In this document: positions 55,830-64,000 of the stretch, piece by piece | Layout: each line of letters begins with the position of its first letter | Numbering within the stretch: position 1 is the first letter of the stretch | Origin: Micromonospora craniellae | Lineage (GTDB): Bacteria > Actinomycetota > Actinomycetes > Mycobacteriales > Micromonosporaceae | Assembly: GCF_014764405.1 (NCBI RefSeq) | Contig: NZ_CP061725.1 | Location: forward strand, 186,001-250,000 | DNA: 64,000 nt | Direction of reading: 5' to 3' | The notes under the pieces: generated by a model | The model's input: only the letters and a program-made list of their open reading frames with translations | What the model was told of the DNA's origin: nothing | Databases searched by the model: none | Translations under genes and position numbers: made by a program

Positions 55830-57308
55830 ATGGGCGAGGAAGTCGGCGCGCAGACCTTCAGTCGCCAGGATCGGGCTCGCTACCGGGACAAGGTGCGGCG
55901 CTGTCTCGACGTCTTCGCCGAGATGCTGCGCGAGTCCCGGTTCGATGTCGACCGGCCGATGACCGGCCTGGAGATCGAGCTGAACCTGGTCGACGACGAC
56001 TCCATGCCGGCCATGCGCAACGCCGACGTGCTGCGCGCGGTGGCCGACCCGAGTTTCCAGACCGAGCTCGGGCAGTTCAACGTCGAGATCAACGTGGCGC
56101 CCCGGCGGCTGGCCGGCACCGGCCTTCACGAGTTCGAACAGAGCGTACGGGCCAGCCTGAACGCCGCCGACCAACGGGCCCGGACGGTCGGCGCGCACCT
56201 GGTGATGATCGGCGTCCTGCCCACCGTGCGCCCCGAGCACCTGACCGCCGCCACGCTGTCGGCCAATCCCCGCTACGCGCTGCTCAACGAGCAGATCTTC
56301 GCCGCCCGCGGCGAGGACCTGCGGATCTCGGTCAACGGGGTGGAACGGCTGTCGGTCACCGCCGACACCATCACCCCGGAGGCGGCCTGCACCAGCACCC
56401 AGTTCCACATCCAGGTCGGGCCGGCGCAGTTCGCCGACTACTGGAACGCCGCCCAGGCCATCGCCGGGATCCAGGTGGCGCTCGGTGCGAACTCGCCGTT
56501 GTTCTTCGGCCGCGAACTGTGGCGGGAGACCCGCATCCCGCTGTTCCAGCAGGCCACCGACACCCGACCCGAGGAGATCAAGACGCAGGGCGTACGGCCC
56601 CGGGTGTGGTTCGGGGAACGCTGGATCACCTCGGTCTTCGACCTGTTCGAGGAGAACGTGCGCTACTTCCCGGCGCTGCTGCCGGTCTGCGACGACGAGG
56701 ACCCGTCGGAGACGCTGGCCGCCGGTGGCGTACCGCACCTGGCCGAGCTGCGGTTGCACAACGGCACCATCTACCGCTGGAACCGGCCCGTCTACGACGT
56801 GCTCCGGGGCCGACCGCACCTGCGGGTGGAGAACCGCGTGCTGCCGGCCGGGCCGACCGTGCTCGACACCGTCGCCAACGGCGCGTTCTACTTCGGACTC
56901 GTCCGGGCGTTGGCCGAGGCCGACCGGCCACTGTGGTCGCAGATGTCGTTCAGCGCCGCCGAGGAGAACTTCAACTCCTGCGCCCGGCACGGCATCGACG
57001 CGCACGTCTTCTGGCCCGGCCTGGGCTACCTGCCGGCCACCGAGCTGGTGCTGCGCCGGCTGCTGCCGCTGGCCCAGCACGGGCTGGACCGGTGGGGCGT
57101 CGACCCGGACGAACGGGACCGGCTGCTCGGCGTCATCGAGCAGCGCTGCCTCACCGGCCGTAACGGGGCGAGCTGGCAGGTGGCGACGTTGCACCGGCTG
57201 GAGTCGGCCGACCAGCTCGACCGCCCGGAGGCGCTGCGCGGGGTGGTGCGGCACTACGTGGAGCTGATGCACAGCAACCGGCCGGTCCACGAGTGGCCGA
57301 TACCCTGA
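55830..57308 (+). CDS. Glutamate-cysteine ligase family protein
   Basis: A 492-residue member of the GCS2/carboxylate-amine ligase superfamily, which forms gamma-glutamyl amide bonds with ATP. The N-terminal acidic core is MTGLEIELNLVDDD and FQTELGQFNVEINVAPRRLAG (metal and ATP-binding acidic residues), then STQFHIQVG, and the C-terminal RVENRVLPAGPT and a helical end. True glutathione synthesis is unusual in mycothiol-producing actinobacteria, so ergothioneine (EgtA-like) or another gamma-glutamyl product is as likely. ATG 55830 is chosen; GTG 55821 is possible. Confidence 0.8.
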   Translation: MGEEVGAQTFSRQDRARYRDKVRRCLDVFAEMLRESRFDVDRPMTGLEIELNLVDDDSMPAMRNADVLRAVADPSFQTELGQFNVEINVAPRRLAGTGLHEFEQSVRASLNAADQRARTVGAHLVMIGVLPTVRPEHLTAATLSANPRYALLNEQIFAARGEDLRISVNGVERLSVTADTITPEAACTSTQFHIQVGPAQFADYWNAAQAIAGIQVALGANSPLFFGRELWRETRIPLFQQATDTRPEEIKTQGVRPRVWFGERWITSVFDLFEENVRYFPALLPVCDDEDPSETLAAGGVPHLAELRLHNGTIYRWNRPVYDVLRGRPHLRVENRVLPAGPTVLDTVANGAFYFGLVRALAEADRPLWSQMSFSAAEENFNSCARHGIDAHVFWPGLGYLPATELVLRRLLPLAQHGLDRWGVDPDERDRLLGVIEQRCLTGRNGASWQVATLHRLESADQLDRPEALRGVVRHYVELMHSNRPVHEWPIP

Positions 57309-57395
57309 CGGCCTCCCGACACAGACAGCGACCGGACGGACGCAGACGATTACCGTAGGTGCGATTCCTTACCGCCGGGTCGAGAGGATCCGCCG

Positions 57396-58439
57396 ATGTC
57401 ACCGTCACGCCGTCACGCCGTCGCCCGTACCGCCATGCTCCTCACCGCGCTCGCCCTCGTCGCCGGCGCCGTCCCTCCGCTGCCCGCCACCGCCGGTCCG
57501 CGTACCGTCACCGCCACCACCGGCGAGGTGCGGACCACCGTCCGGGACGCCGCCACCGGCGCCGACGCCCGCGCCTGCCTCGCCCTGGTCCCGGTCGACC
57601 GCGACCCGCTCACCGTCGTCTTCCTCGGTGAGGAGCAGCTCGGCCGGCACGGCGGCTGCACCGGGGTCGAGGGAGGCGCGGTGCACATCACCAACGTGAC
57701 ACCCGGCCGGTACCGTCTGCTGGCCGACCCCTACGACATCAGCCGCCACGGCCTCCAGTGGGTCGGCGTGCGTGGCGGTAAAGGGCAACGGGAACGGGCG
57801 GCCGTCATCACGGTGCGAGCCGGCCGTACCGTCACCGCCCCGGCGGTCCGGCTCGACCCGCCGGGCACCGTGACCGGGCGGATGACCCGGACCACGGACG
57901 GCACGCCGGTCTCCGGCGGTTACGCCGCGCCGATGCCCTCCGTCCCGCATCCCAAGTACGGCAGCCCGGGTGCCATCAGCGACGATGACGGCCGCTACAC
58001 GCTGACCGGCCTCGGGCCGTACCAGTGGCCGCTGTACTTCACCGGCAACGGCCTGGCCAGCCAGTGGTCCGGCGGGACCGGCGACCGGCGCCAGGCCAGC
58101 ACGGTCCGGGTACGCGCCGGTCGCACCGTCACCCTCGACCAGGCACTCACCTCCGGCACCGCCCTCAGCGGAACCGTCACCGCCCCGGACATCTCCCACT
58201 ACGCGCAGGTGGTCGCCTTCCATGCCCGGACCGGTGACGTGGTGGGCGTGGCGGACGCGGGCTCCGACTACACGCTGCGCCTGCTCCCGGGGCAGCGGGT
58301 GGTGCTGCGCTGCGACTGCGTGTACGCGCCGAGCCGCTGGTACCCGAACGCCGACGGGATCGGCGGCGCACAGTCCCTGCGCGTACGCGCCACGCCGCTC
58401 ACCGCCGACTTCGACCTGACCGGCCCTGCCGCGCCCTGA
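57396..58439 (+). CDS. Secreted protein with carboxypeptidase-regulatory-like (Ig) repeats
   Basis: A 347-residue exported protein. The signal peptide is residues 1-33 (HAVARTAMLLTALALVAGAVPP, cleaved near ATAGP). The rest is made of about three beta-sandwich repeats of the carboxypeptidase-regulatory type (ACLALVPVDRDPLTVVFLGE, VTGRMTRTTDGTPVSGGYA with YTLTGLGPYQWPLYFTG, LSGTVTAPDISHYAQVVAFHA). No catalytic motif is seen; adhesion or display is inferred. It is not obviously in an operon; LacI and glycoside hydrolase genes follow on the other strand. Confidence 0.75.
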   Translation: MSPSRRHAVARTAMLLTALALVAGAVPPLPATAGPRTVTATTGEVRTTVRDAATGADARACLALVPVDRDPLTVVFLGEEQLGRHGGCTGVEGGAVHITNVTPGRYRLLADPYDISRHGLQWVGVRGGKGQRERAAVITVRAGRTVTAPAVRLDPPGTVTGRMTRTTDGTPVSGGYAAPMPSVPHPKYGSPGAISDDDGRYTLTGLGPYQWPLYFTGNGLASQWSGGTGDRRQASTVRVRAGRTVTLDQALTSGTALSGTVTAPDISHYAQVVAFHARTGDVVGVADAGSDYTLRLLPGQRVVLRCDCVYAPSRWYPNADGIGGAQSLRVRATPLTADFDLTGPAAP

Positions 58440-58496
58440 CCCGGCGCGCTCGGCGCAGGGCGTCCAGGGTGAGTTCGGCGGCACGGGCGAGGGGTG

Positions 58497-59516
58497 CTAG
58501 GCCGGTGGGGGTGCGCTGCTTTCCCGGTCGTGGAATTCGGGGGCGACGAGCCGCAGCACGTACGGCTCGTTCGTTTCCGCCTCGGCGCCGATCCGGCGGA
58601 CGAGTTGACGGACGGCCAGCCGCCCGAGGCGGTCGGGGGCACTGTCCACCGACGAGTACGGCAGGGAGAAGAGTTGCGCGAACTCGTCCGAGTAGCGACC
58701 GACGACCGACATGTCCCGCGGCACCTCGATGCCGCGCGCGTGCAGCACCATCGGCAGCGCCGCAGCCGCCGCCTCGTTGTCGACGAGCAACCCGGTCGCG
58801 TCCGGGTACGCGTCAAGCGCCGCGTGGAGCGACCGGCCGACCGCCGGCTGCCGTGACTCACCGAAGACGGCGTGCAGCACGATCCCGCGCCGCCGCGCCT
58901 GGTCCAGCGCGGCGCTCCGCAGGCGCCAGACCCACGCGCCGCCGCGTTGTACCACGAGTTCCGGCTGGGAGATCAGAATGATCTCCCGGTGACCGAGGCG
59001 GTGCAGGTGGTCGACCATCGACCGACCGGTCTTTTCGAAATCGAGGTCGAACACGTCGACACCGGAGCAGTCCTCCGGCAGCCCCACCAGGGCGCCGGGC
59101 TGGGGAGCGGCCCGCAGCACCGGCAGCCGGGGGTCCTGGTGGGCGACGTTGAGCAGGACGATCCCGTCGACCATGCGGGATCGGGTGATCCGGCTCAGGG
59201 CGTGGGCGCCGTCGGCCTCGGTGATGAGCAGGGTGTCGTAGCCCAACTCCCGGCTCGCGTCGCAGACGCCCAGGATGTACTGCAACATGGCCGGGGCGAA
59301 CTCGCCCTCCAGGAACTGCGCGAGCAGGCCGATCACCATCGTCTGCGAGGTGGCCAGCGCCCGCGCGCCCGCGTTGGGCGTGTAGCCGAGCCGGCGTACG
59401 GCGTCGTTCACCCGCTCCCGTACCTCGGCGGAGATCGTCCGCTTACCGGAGAGCGCGTACGACGCGGTGCTACGGGACACCCCGGCCGCCCGGGCGACGT
59501 CGCCGATCGTGACCAC
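58497..59516 (-). CDS. LacI-family transcriptional regulator
   Basis: A 339-residue LacI-type repressor. The N-terminal helix-turn-helix and hinge (VVTIGDVARAAGVSRSTASYALSG, VNDAVRRLGYTPNAGARALA) are typical. The periplasmic-binding-like effector domain follows (VIGLLAQFLEGEFAPAMLQYI, GIVLLNVAHQD, YPDATGLLVDNEAAAAALPMVLHARG). Sugar ligands are usual for the family. GTG 59516 follows AGGAGGA. Upstream on the same strand lie the frameshifted secreted gene and the large glycoside hydrolase gene, which are plausible targets. Confidence 0.9.
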   Translation of the reverse strand: MVTIGDVARAAGVSRSTASYALSGKRTISAEVRERVNDAVRRLGYTPNAGARALATSQTMVIGLLAQFLEGEFAPAMLQYILGVCDASRELGYDTLLITEADGAHALSRITRSRMVDGIVLLNVAHQDPRLPVLRAAPQPGALVGLPEDCSGVDVFDLDFEKTGRSMVDHLHRLGHREIILISQPELVVQRGGAWVWRLRSAALDQARRRGIVLHAVFGESRQPAVGRSLHAALDAYPDATGLLVDNEAAAAALPMVLHARGIEVPRDMSVVGRYSDEFAQLFSLPYSSVDSAPDRLGRLAVRQLVRRIGAEAETNEPYVLRLVAPEFHDRESSAPPPA

Positions 59517-59537
59517 GAATCCTCCTGTCGTCACTGG

Positions 59538-59576
59538 GGCACCCGCACCGCCGGTCGGTCCGGCGGTGCGGGTGCC
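59538..59576 (-). terminator. Perfect 17-bp hairpin upstream of the LacI gene
   Basis: GGCACCCGCACCGCCGG (59538-59554) and its complement (59560-59576) around TCGGT. It lies about 75 bp after the pseudogene stop and 22 bp before the LacI start, so it can terminate transcripts from the glycoside hydrolase region. No T-run. Confidence 0.7.
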
Positions 59577-59649
59577 GTGGTTCGGGTGGGGACGACAGCT
59601 CAGGGAGTGTCGTGGGGGCGCAGCCGCGGCGGCGCCCCCACCCGTTGTA

Positions 59650-60137
59650 CTACTCGAACAGGGACAGCGTCAGGGTCGAGGTGTACTCGCCCGCGGCGAC
59701 GTCTGCCGGGGTCCGCAGGAACAGGTCCGCGTCGACCGAGTACTCGCCGCCCGCGACCGCACCCGAGTCGAACGTGGAGACCAGCAGTTCCTGGTCGACC
59801 AGACCCACGTTGTTACCCGGCTGGGGTCGGCTCGTCCAGGACGGTCACGACCTCTTCGCCCTCGGACACCAGGCCGTCGTCGTCACCCTCGATCAACCGA
59901 GGCTTCCAGCCCAGATGCCCCGCACCGATCGGGTCCTGGCCCTCGCCACCGACGAAGGCGGTCGCCCTGCCCAGCACCGCCCACGCGGCGCCCTCCGGCA
60001 CCTCGTCCACCGTCCGGGTGTCCGTCACCACCGTCACCCGGCTCAGCCAGGGCCGGCGACGCCACCGCCACCGAACCGGCCAGCATGGCGCCGGCGGCAC
60101 CCGCCGCGAACAGCCGCTTACGACTGCGTGTGTTCAT
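59650..60137 (-). pseudogene. Frameshifted secreted beta-rich protein
   Basis: Three adjacent pieces of one secreted protein appear in successive frames. The first has ATG 60137 and a signal peptide (MNTRSRKRLFAAGAAGAMLA and SVAVASPALA). The second, after a shift near 60070, contains VTVVTDTRTVDEVPEGAAWAVLG and LGWKPRLIEGDDDGLVSEGEE, ending at PTPAG-stop. The third resumes as NNVGLVDQELLVSTFDSGA and runs to LTLSLFE-stop at 59650. Both joints need one extra or two missing bases. The complete reconstructed product would be about 160 residues of a cell-surface protein typical of Micromonospora. Sequencing error is an alternative. It is followed by a strong hairpin. Confidence 0.65.
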
Positions 60138-60161
60138 CCGATACTCCGTTGTCGCTCGCGG

Positions 60162-63100
60162 TTACTGGGCTTGACGAGGGTCGGCGGCACAGTTCAGGGC
60201 GGCGTATTCCTGCGTGACGACGGTCGTCACACTCTCGCCGTCGACCGACCCGGTGGCCGTCACGGTCGCCGACCCTGCTGGCACCGAGGCCGCCCGGGTG
60301 TTGAACTGCTGGAACGCGTTCCCACCCGGCGCGATGTCCGCCACCGACCGCTGGCCGTACGCGCTCTCCAGCACGATGTCCACCGGCCCGTCATGGTCGT
60401 TACGGGCCTGCACCGCCACGTACGCCCGACCGGCCACACACCGCGCCTGCGCCGTGACGGTGACGGCGATGTTGCCCGGCGTGCCGCTGAACTTCGCGAC
60501 GGAGATCTTGTCGATCACCGGCGCCTCCTTCGCCCGGAGCAGGATGCCGGGCCAGAGGCTCTCGGCGTACGTCTCGCCGTCGAAGTTGCGTGCCTCCTCG
60601 GACGAGAACGTTATGGTGTTACGACCCTGCCTCAACTCCACCGGGACGGTGAGTTCCCAGAAGTTGTTCCGGTGGAAGCTGCCGGGGAAGAGCACACTCT
60701 CCACCGCCGACCCGTTGATCGTCAGGTCGGCGCGACGGGTCATCGGGTTCGGGTTGTAGTGCGACGCCTGCGACTGCTCGGGGTTCGCGTACCGGACCCG
60801 CATGGCGTAGACCCCCGCGCTGTCGACGTCGACGTCGAAGGTCAGCGTGTTCTGGTTGTCCGCGTCGCCGCCGATGCCGGTGACCGCCTGCCCGCCGCTG
60901 GCCAACGTCAGCGGCGTGACCTGCGCCGTACCGGCCGTACGGGCCGCCTCCGCCTCGTACTCGACCACCTTGAGGTTGCCCTCGGTGGGCTCGACCACGA
61001 TCCGGTCCACCAGCAGCTCGCCGCTGTCCCCGGTGACCGTCACCTTGTTCACCCCGCCGGAGAGCGAGACCGCCACGGCCGTCGACGGCCCGGCGACCCG
61101 ACCCACGTCGCGTCCGTTGACGGCCAGGTCACCGTTGCCGCCGCCCAGCGTGTGGACCGTGACGGTCGACTCCGCGTCCTCGGCCGAATAGACCCAGAAC
61201 GTGACGGAGTCGTCGCGGGACACCTCCACCACGCCGGAGCCGGAGACGTCCCGGTCGTCCAGGCGCGGGCCGTCGTACACCGGGGTCGCCCCGGCGAGGT
61301 CGGCCAGCTCCGCCTCGTAGCCGACGCGGGCCGCCGCCGGGTTCGGCAGGGCCAGCGTGATCCGGTCCACGAGCGCGTCGCCCCGGGTCGAGCGGCTTCC
61401 GTCGAGACTGCGCGCGGCCAGCGAGATGACGTTGCTGCCCTTGGTCAGCCGCACGGTCGTGTCGGCGTGGTCCCAGACCACCCACTTGTAGCCCAGCGGC
61501 AGGAACAGCTCCTGCTCGGCGCCGCCGTCGACGCGCAGGAACACGTTGGTCGGCCCCTGCTCCTGCACCAAACCGAAGGTGTTCAGCGAGTTGGCGAAGA
61601 CGCTCAGGTCGTAATCGCCGTCCTCGGGGACATCGACGGTGAAGTCGAGCACGACGTCCGAGCCGGTCCGCAGTCCGCCGACGTTGTAGCGGCCCGAGGT
61701 GTAGAACTTCGACACGTCCGACGGCGAACCCTCCGGTCCGTTACGGCTGTAGCCGCTACCCCGGTGCGCCGCGTCCTCCGCCTCGTAGCTGCCCTTCCAC
61801 AGGGTGGGGGCGACAGCGCTCGCCGCGCCGGCGCCGGCCGGCGTCAGCACGATCTCGTACGCCGAGGACTCCGACAGCGTCGGCAGATCGTCGCCGAAGT
61901 CGAACGCCACCACGCCGTCGGTCACGTCGACGACCCGCTCGGCGATGATCTCGGGCGGGGCCGAGTCACCGATCTGCCCGGTCCACGGGATCTCCCGGAT
62001 CCACGCCCGCGCCTTGCCGCCGATCACGTCCGGCACGTTGTCGAACCTGATCGACGCCTTACCGGAGGAACCGCCGAAGATCGCCCTGGCCTGGGCGCGC
62101 TCCTCATCGAGCGTGGCAACGCCCTGAAGGCTGTAGTTCTGGCCGGGGAAGGGCGGACTGACCTCGACGGTGTGCCCGGTCATGCTGGCGTACGCGTTGA
62201 ACAGCCACCACTGGCCATTGGCCCGGTTGGCCTGGACCGCCGAGTCGGAAAGATTGCCGTTGATGTTCCAGAAGGCGATCATCGCGTCGATCTTCGACTC
62301 CTCGATCGCGGAGATCCACTGGATCATCTGCCCCGGCACCGAGGTGTGGTAGTTGAAGGCGTACTCGTTGACGTTGATCGGCAACTGCCTGCCCTCGTAG
62401 CGGGTGCCGGCGAAGACCTCCGCCTCCCACTCGCGGTACCGCGTCACGTTGGTCCGGACCTGGGCCGGGTGGCTCAGCTCGTGCCAGGTGGCGATGTCCG
62501 GCACGGTCCCGGCCTCGACGGCGTGCTCAAGGAAGCCCTTGACCTGCGTGTAGAGGACGCTGGTGTTCGGGCCCGAGATCCGCACGTCGGGCAGCTTCTG
62601 CTTGATCATCGCGTACGCCTGGTCCCAGGCGCGGAAGTAGTCGGTCGGGTCGTTCAGCCAGCTCACCCGGTTGTAGCTCCACTGGCCGGTGCCGAACATG
62701 TTCCCTTCCGGCTCGTTGAACGGCTCGATGACGATGTTGTCGCGGTACTCGGGATCGAGCTGTGCGATCTGGTCGAGCTGCCGTTCGAGGACCTGCATGT
62801 AGCCGGAGAGCTTCGCCTCCGGAGTGCTGCCGGGCCACTGGTACGGGAAGCCGCGGTAGAAGTCGGTCGTCCGGACGTATACGTCGCCGCCGGTGCTGTC
62901 GGCCAGCGGCTTGACGATCTCCAGCGCGTCGGATCCGGGGTGCTGGGCGCCGTCCTGCCCCTTGGTGGCGACCGTACGGAGGTTCATGCCCTCGATCAGG
63001 TTGTTGGTCGGGACCCCCGGGGCGTACAGCCCGTACAGGGCGCCCGCCGCGCCGCCGTGGAAGTCGCCGGTGTCGGTCGCGAGGTCGATGGTCAACTCGC

Positions 63101-64000
63101 CTTCACGTACCACCGTCACGGTGGCGCTGACCTGCCGTCCGGCCACCGTGCCGGTGACCTGGAAGACACCGGGTCGACCGTAGTCGCCGGGGTCGACGGC
63201 GTTCCAGGCGGCGGCGACCGACCGGTCGTAGTCATCGGAGAAGGAGGCGCGGACCGTGGCGGGCAGGGGCGGCGCGGCGCCGATCGTGGTCCGGACGTCG
63301 AAGGTGTCCTGCGCCAGTCCGGTCAGGGTGGGAGTGGACCCGACCAGCTCGGCGACCTGCTCGGTGGTGAGCGCCGTGCGGTAGAGGCGGAAGTCGTCGA
63401 CGGCGCCGGCGAAGAGCGGGTCCTGGTAGAAGGACCGGCCGATGAAACCGGCGGTGCTGCCCGAGCCGGTGAGCAGGTCACCCGCTGAGATGGTGGTCGC
63501 GGCCGAGGCCACCGCGACGCCGTCCAGGTAGGTGGTGATCCGGTCGGCGGTCGTGTCGAGGGTGGTGGTGAGCGTACGCCACTGCCCGGCCGGCAGTTGC
63601 GCGAAGCCGTTGACCTGCGCCTCGCCGTTGCCGCCGGACGTGGTGACGGCGGTACGGAGCCGGCCGTCGCCGTTGTACGGGGTGCTGAACAGGTAGCGGG
63701 TGGTGTTGGTGCCGAGCGCGTACATCCACTGCCAGGGGGCCGTGGCGCCGTCCCACCTGACCCGCGTCGAGACGGTCAGGTCGGAGGCGCCCTGTAGCGC
63801 GGCGCGGGGCAGGCTGACGTAGGCACCGTTGGAACTCGGCGCCCCACCCGGCAGTCTGAGCGCCGTCCCACCGCCCGCGCCGTCCACCAGGGACGCCGTC
63901 GCGGGGTTCACCAGCGTGCCGGCGAGCCCGTTGCCCGAGCTGTCGGCGACGACCCCGGTGGAGAGGTCGATCCCGCCGAAGTCGTAGTGCAGGGATGGAG
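60162..64000 (-). CDS. Multimodular secreted glycoside hydrolase (5' end beyond the window)
   Basis: At least 1279 residues are in view; the frame stays open to the edge of the window, so the N-terminus and signal peptide are missing. Order from the N-terminus: a LamG/concanavalin-type domain (DFGGIDLSTGVVADSSGNG to DDFRLYRTAL), an Ig-like domain (FDVRTTIGAAPPLPATVRAS), a clan GH-A catalytic barrel with acid/base in IEPFNEPEGN (codon 62712-62714) and nucleophile in INVNEYAFNYH (62364-62366), and then CBM6/35-like modules starting at YEAEDAAHRGSGYS, YEAELADLAGATP and VEYEAEAARTAG, and a C-terminal CBM. The substrate is likely a plant or algal polysaccharide; GH39-type activity is possible, not proven. 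The LacI gene and secreted pseudogene follow on the same strand. Confidence 0.85.
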   Translation of the reverse strand, partial: PSLHYDFGGIDLSTGVVADSSGNGLAGTLVNPATASLVDGAGGGTALRLPGGAPSSNGAYVSLPRAALQGASDLTVSTRVRWDGATAPWQWMYALGTNTTRYLFSTPYNGDGRLRTAVTTSGGNGEAQVNGFAQLPAGQWRTLTTTLDTTADRITTYLDGVAVASAATTISAGDLLTGSGSTAGFIGRSFYQDPLFAGAVDDFRLYRTALTTEQVAELVGSTPTLTGLAQDTFDVRTTIGAAPPLPATVRASFSDDYDRSVAAAWNAVDPGDYGRPGVFQVTGTVAGRQVSATVTVVREGELTIDLATDTGDFHGGAAGALYGLYAPGVPTNNLIEGMNLRTVATKGQDGAQHPGSDALEIVKPLADSTGGDVYVRTTDFYRGFPYQWPGSTPEAKLSGYMQVLERQLDQIAQLDPEYRDNIVIEPFNEPEGNMFGTGQWSYNRVSWLNDPTDYFRAWDQAYAMIKQKLPDVRISGPNTSVLYTQVKGFLEHAVEAGTVPDIATWHELSHPAQVRTNVTRYREWEAEVFAGTRYEGRQLPINVNEYAFNYHTSVPGQMIQWISAIEESKIDAMIAFWNINGNLSDSAVQANRANGQWWLFNAYASMTGHTVEVSPPFPGQNYSLQGVATLDEERAQARAIFGGSSGKASIRFDNVPDVIGGKARAWIREIPWTGQIGDSAPPEIIAERVVDVTDGVVAFDFGDDLPTLSESSAYEIVLTPAGAGAASAVAPTLWKGSYEAEDAAHRGSGYSRNGPEGSPSDVSKFYTSGRYNVGGLRTGSDVVLDFTVDVPEDGDYDLSVFANSLNTFGLVQEQGPTNVFLRVDGGAEQELFLPLGYKWVVWDHADTTVRLTKGSNVISLAARSLDGSRSTRGDALVDRITLALPNPAAARVGYEAELADLAGATPVYDGPRLDDRDVSGSGVVEVSRDDSVTFWVYSAEDAESTVTVHTLGGGNGDLAVNGRDVGRVAGPSTAVAVSLSGGVNKVTVTGDSGELLVDRIVVEPTEGNLKVVEYEAEAARTAGTAQVTPLTLASGGQAVTGIGGDADNQNTLTFDVDVDSAGVYAMRVRYANPEQSQASHYNPNPMTRRADLTINGSAVESVLFPGSFHRNNFWELTVPVELRQGRNTITFSSEEARNFDGETYAESLWPGILLRAKEAPVIDKISVAKFSGTPGNIAVTVTAQARCVAGRAYVAVQARNDHDGPVDIVLESAYGQRSVADIAPGGNAFQQFNTRAASVPAGSATVTATGSVDGESVTTVVTQEYAALNCAADPRQAQ

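Noticed and set aside
58872..63488. A 1538-codon plus-strand open frame over LacI and the glycoside hydrolase
   Set aside because: Shadow of two well-supported minus-strand genes.
1..64000. tRNA, rRNA or CRISPR loci
   Set aside because: No cloverleaf-forming segments with conserved TψC-type sequence, rRNA segments or spacer-separated repeats were recognised by eye; a tRNAscan run would settle the tRNAs.

Overview
The window is very GC-rich DNA from a filamentous actinobacterium, most likely Micromonospora or a close relative in the Micromonosporaceae. I infer this from the mycothiol gene mshC with its actinobacterial neighbours (SCO1664-like kinase fold, DUF3090, MSMEG_4193-like phosphatase), a SecA2, F420-type and mycothiol-type chemistry, frequent GTG starts, and a dispersed palindromic repeat of exactly 48 bp that occurs seven times. 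No rRNA, tRNA, CRISPR array or prophage module was seen.

Layout. 1-2.4 kb: insertion-sequence debris (end of an IS982-like transposase, a complete ISAs1-family transposase) beside an XRE regulator that has lost its C-terminus. 2.7-6.3 kb: a flavohemoglobin-like protein, a membrane protein and a lipoprotein. 6.4-11.1 kb: metH and a PAC2 protein. 11.2-15.8 kb: a GntR regulator and the mshC cluster. 15.8-24.3 kb: a secreted lysozyme-like protein behind a structured leader, uppP with an F420-dependent oxidoreductase, an aldo/keto reductase, an M20 peptidase, a hemerythrin-like protein and a LysR regulator. 24.5-28.2 kb: a ClpC-type ATPase operon and a divergent NYN/PIN-like protein. 28.4-33.0 kb: a tightly coupled four-gene operon built around an FtsK/SpoIIIE-type ATPase, with helical, coiled-coil and membrane partners. 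33.1-34.7 kb: a small protein with three 21-residue repeats, coupled by 3 bp to a JmjC/cupin-4 oxygenase. 34.9-43.1 kb: PIG-L deacetylase, DUF2267, DksA-like protein, a uridine-kinase-like protein without a P-loop, two receiver-less winged-helix paralogues, a rhodanese/cysteine dioxygenase pair, ankyrin protein, methyltransferase, DUF2231 and GAF-ANTAR proteins. 43.2-50.8 kb: secA2, gpgS, a STAS-HATPase fusion, ctaD and a SigB/F/G-family sigma factor. 50.9-57.3 kb: an unknown protein, a short TPP-enzyme-like protein, a release-factor-like protein, membrane proteins and a glutamate-cysteine ligase relative. 57.4-64 kb: secreted proteins, a LacI regulator, a frameshifted secreted-protein pseudogene and the 3' part of a multimodular glycoside hydrolase that runs off the window.

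How genes work together. Eight intergenic sites resemble the SigF/SigB stress promoter (GKTTnn or GGTTnn, 14-15 bp, GGGTAn). They precede the hemerythrin protein, the ClpC operon, the repeat-peptide/oxygenase operon, the DksA-like gene, DUF2231, GAF-ANTAR, the STAS-HATPase gene and ctaD. With the sigma gene and an anti-sigma-like fusion in the same 30 kb, this looks like a partly clustered stress regulon. The two loci most likely to be undescribed systems are the FtsK-like operon and the repeat-peptide/oxygenase pair.
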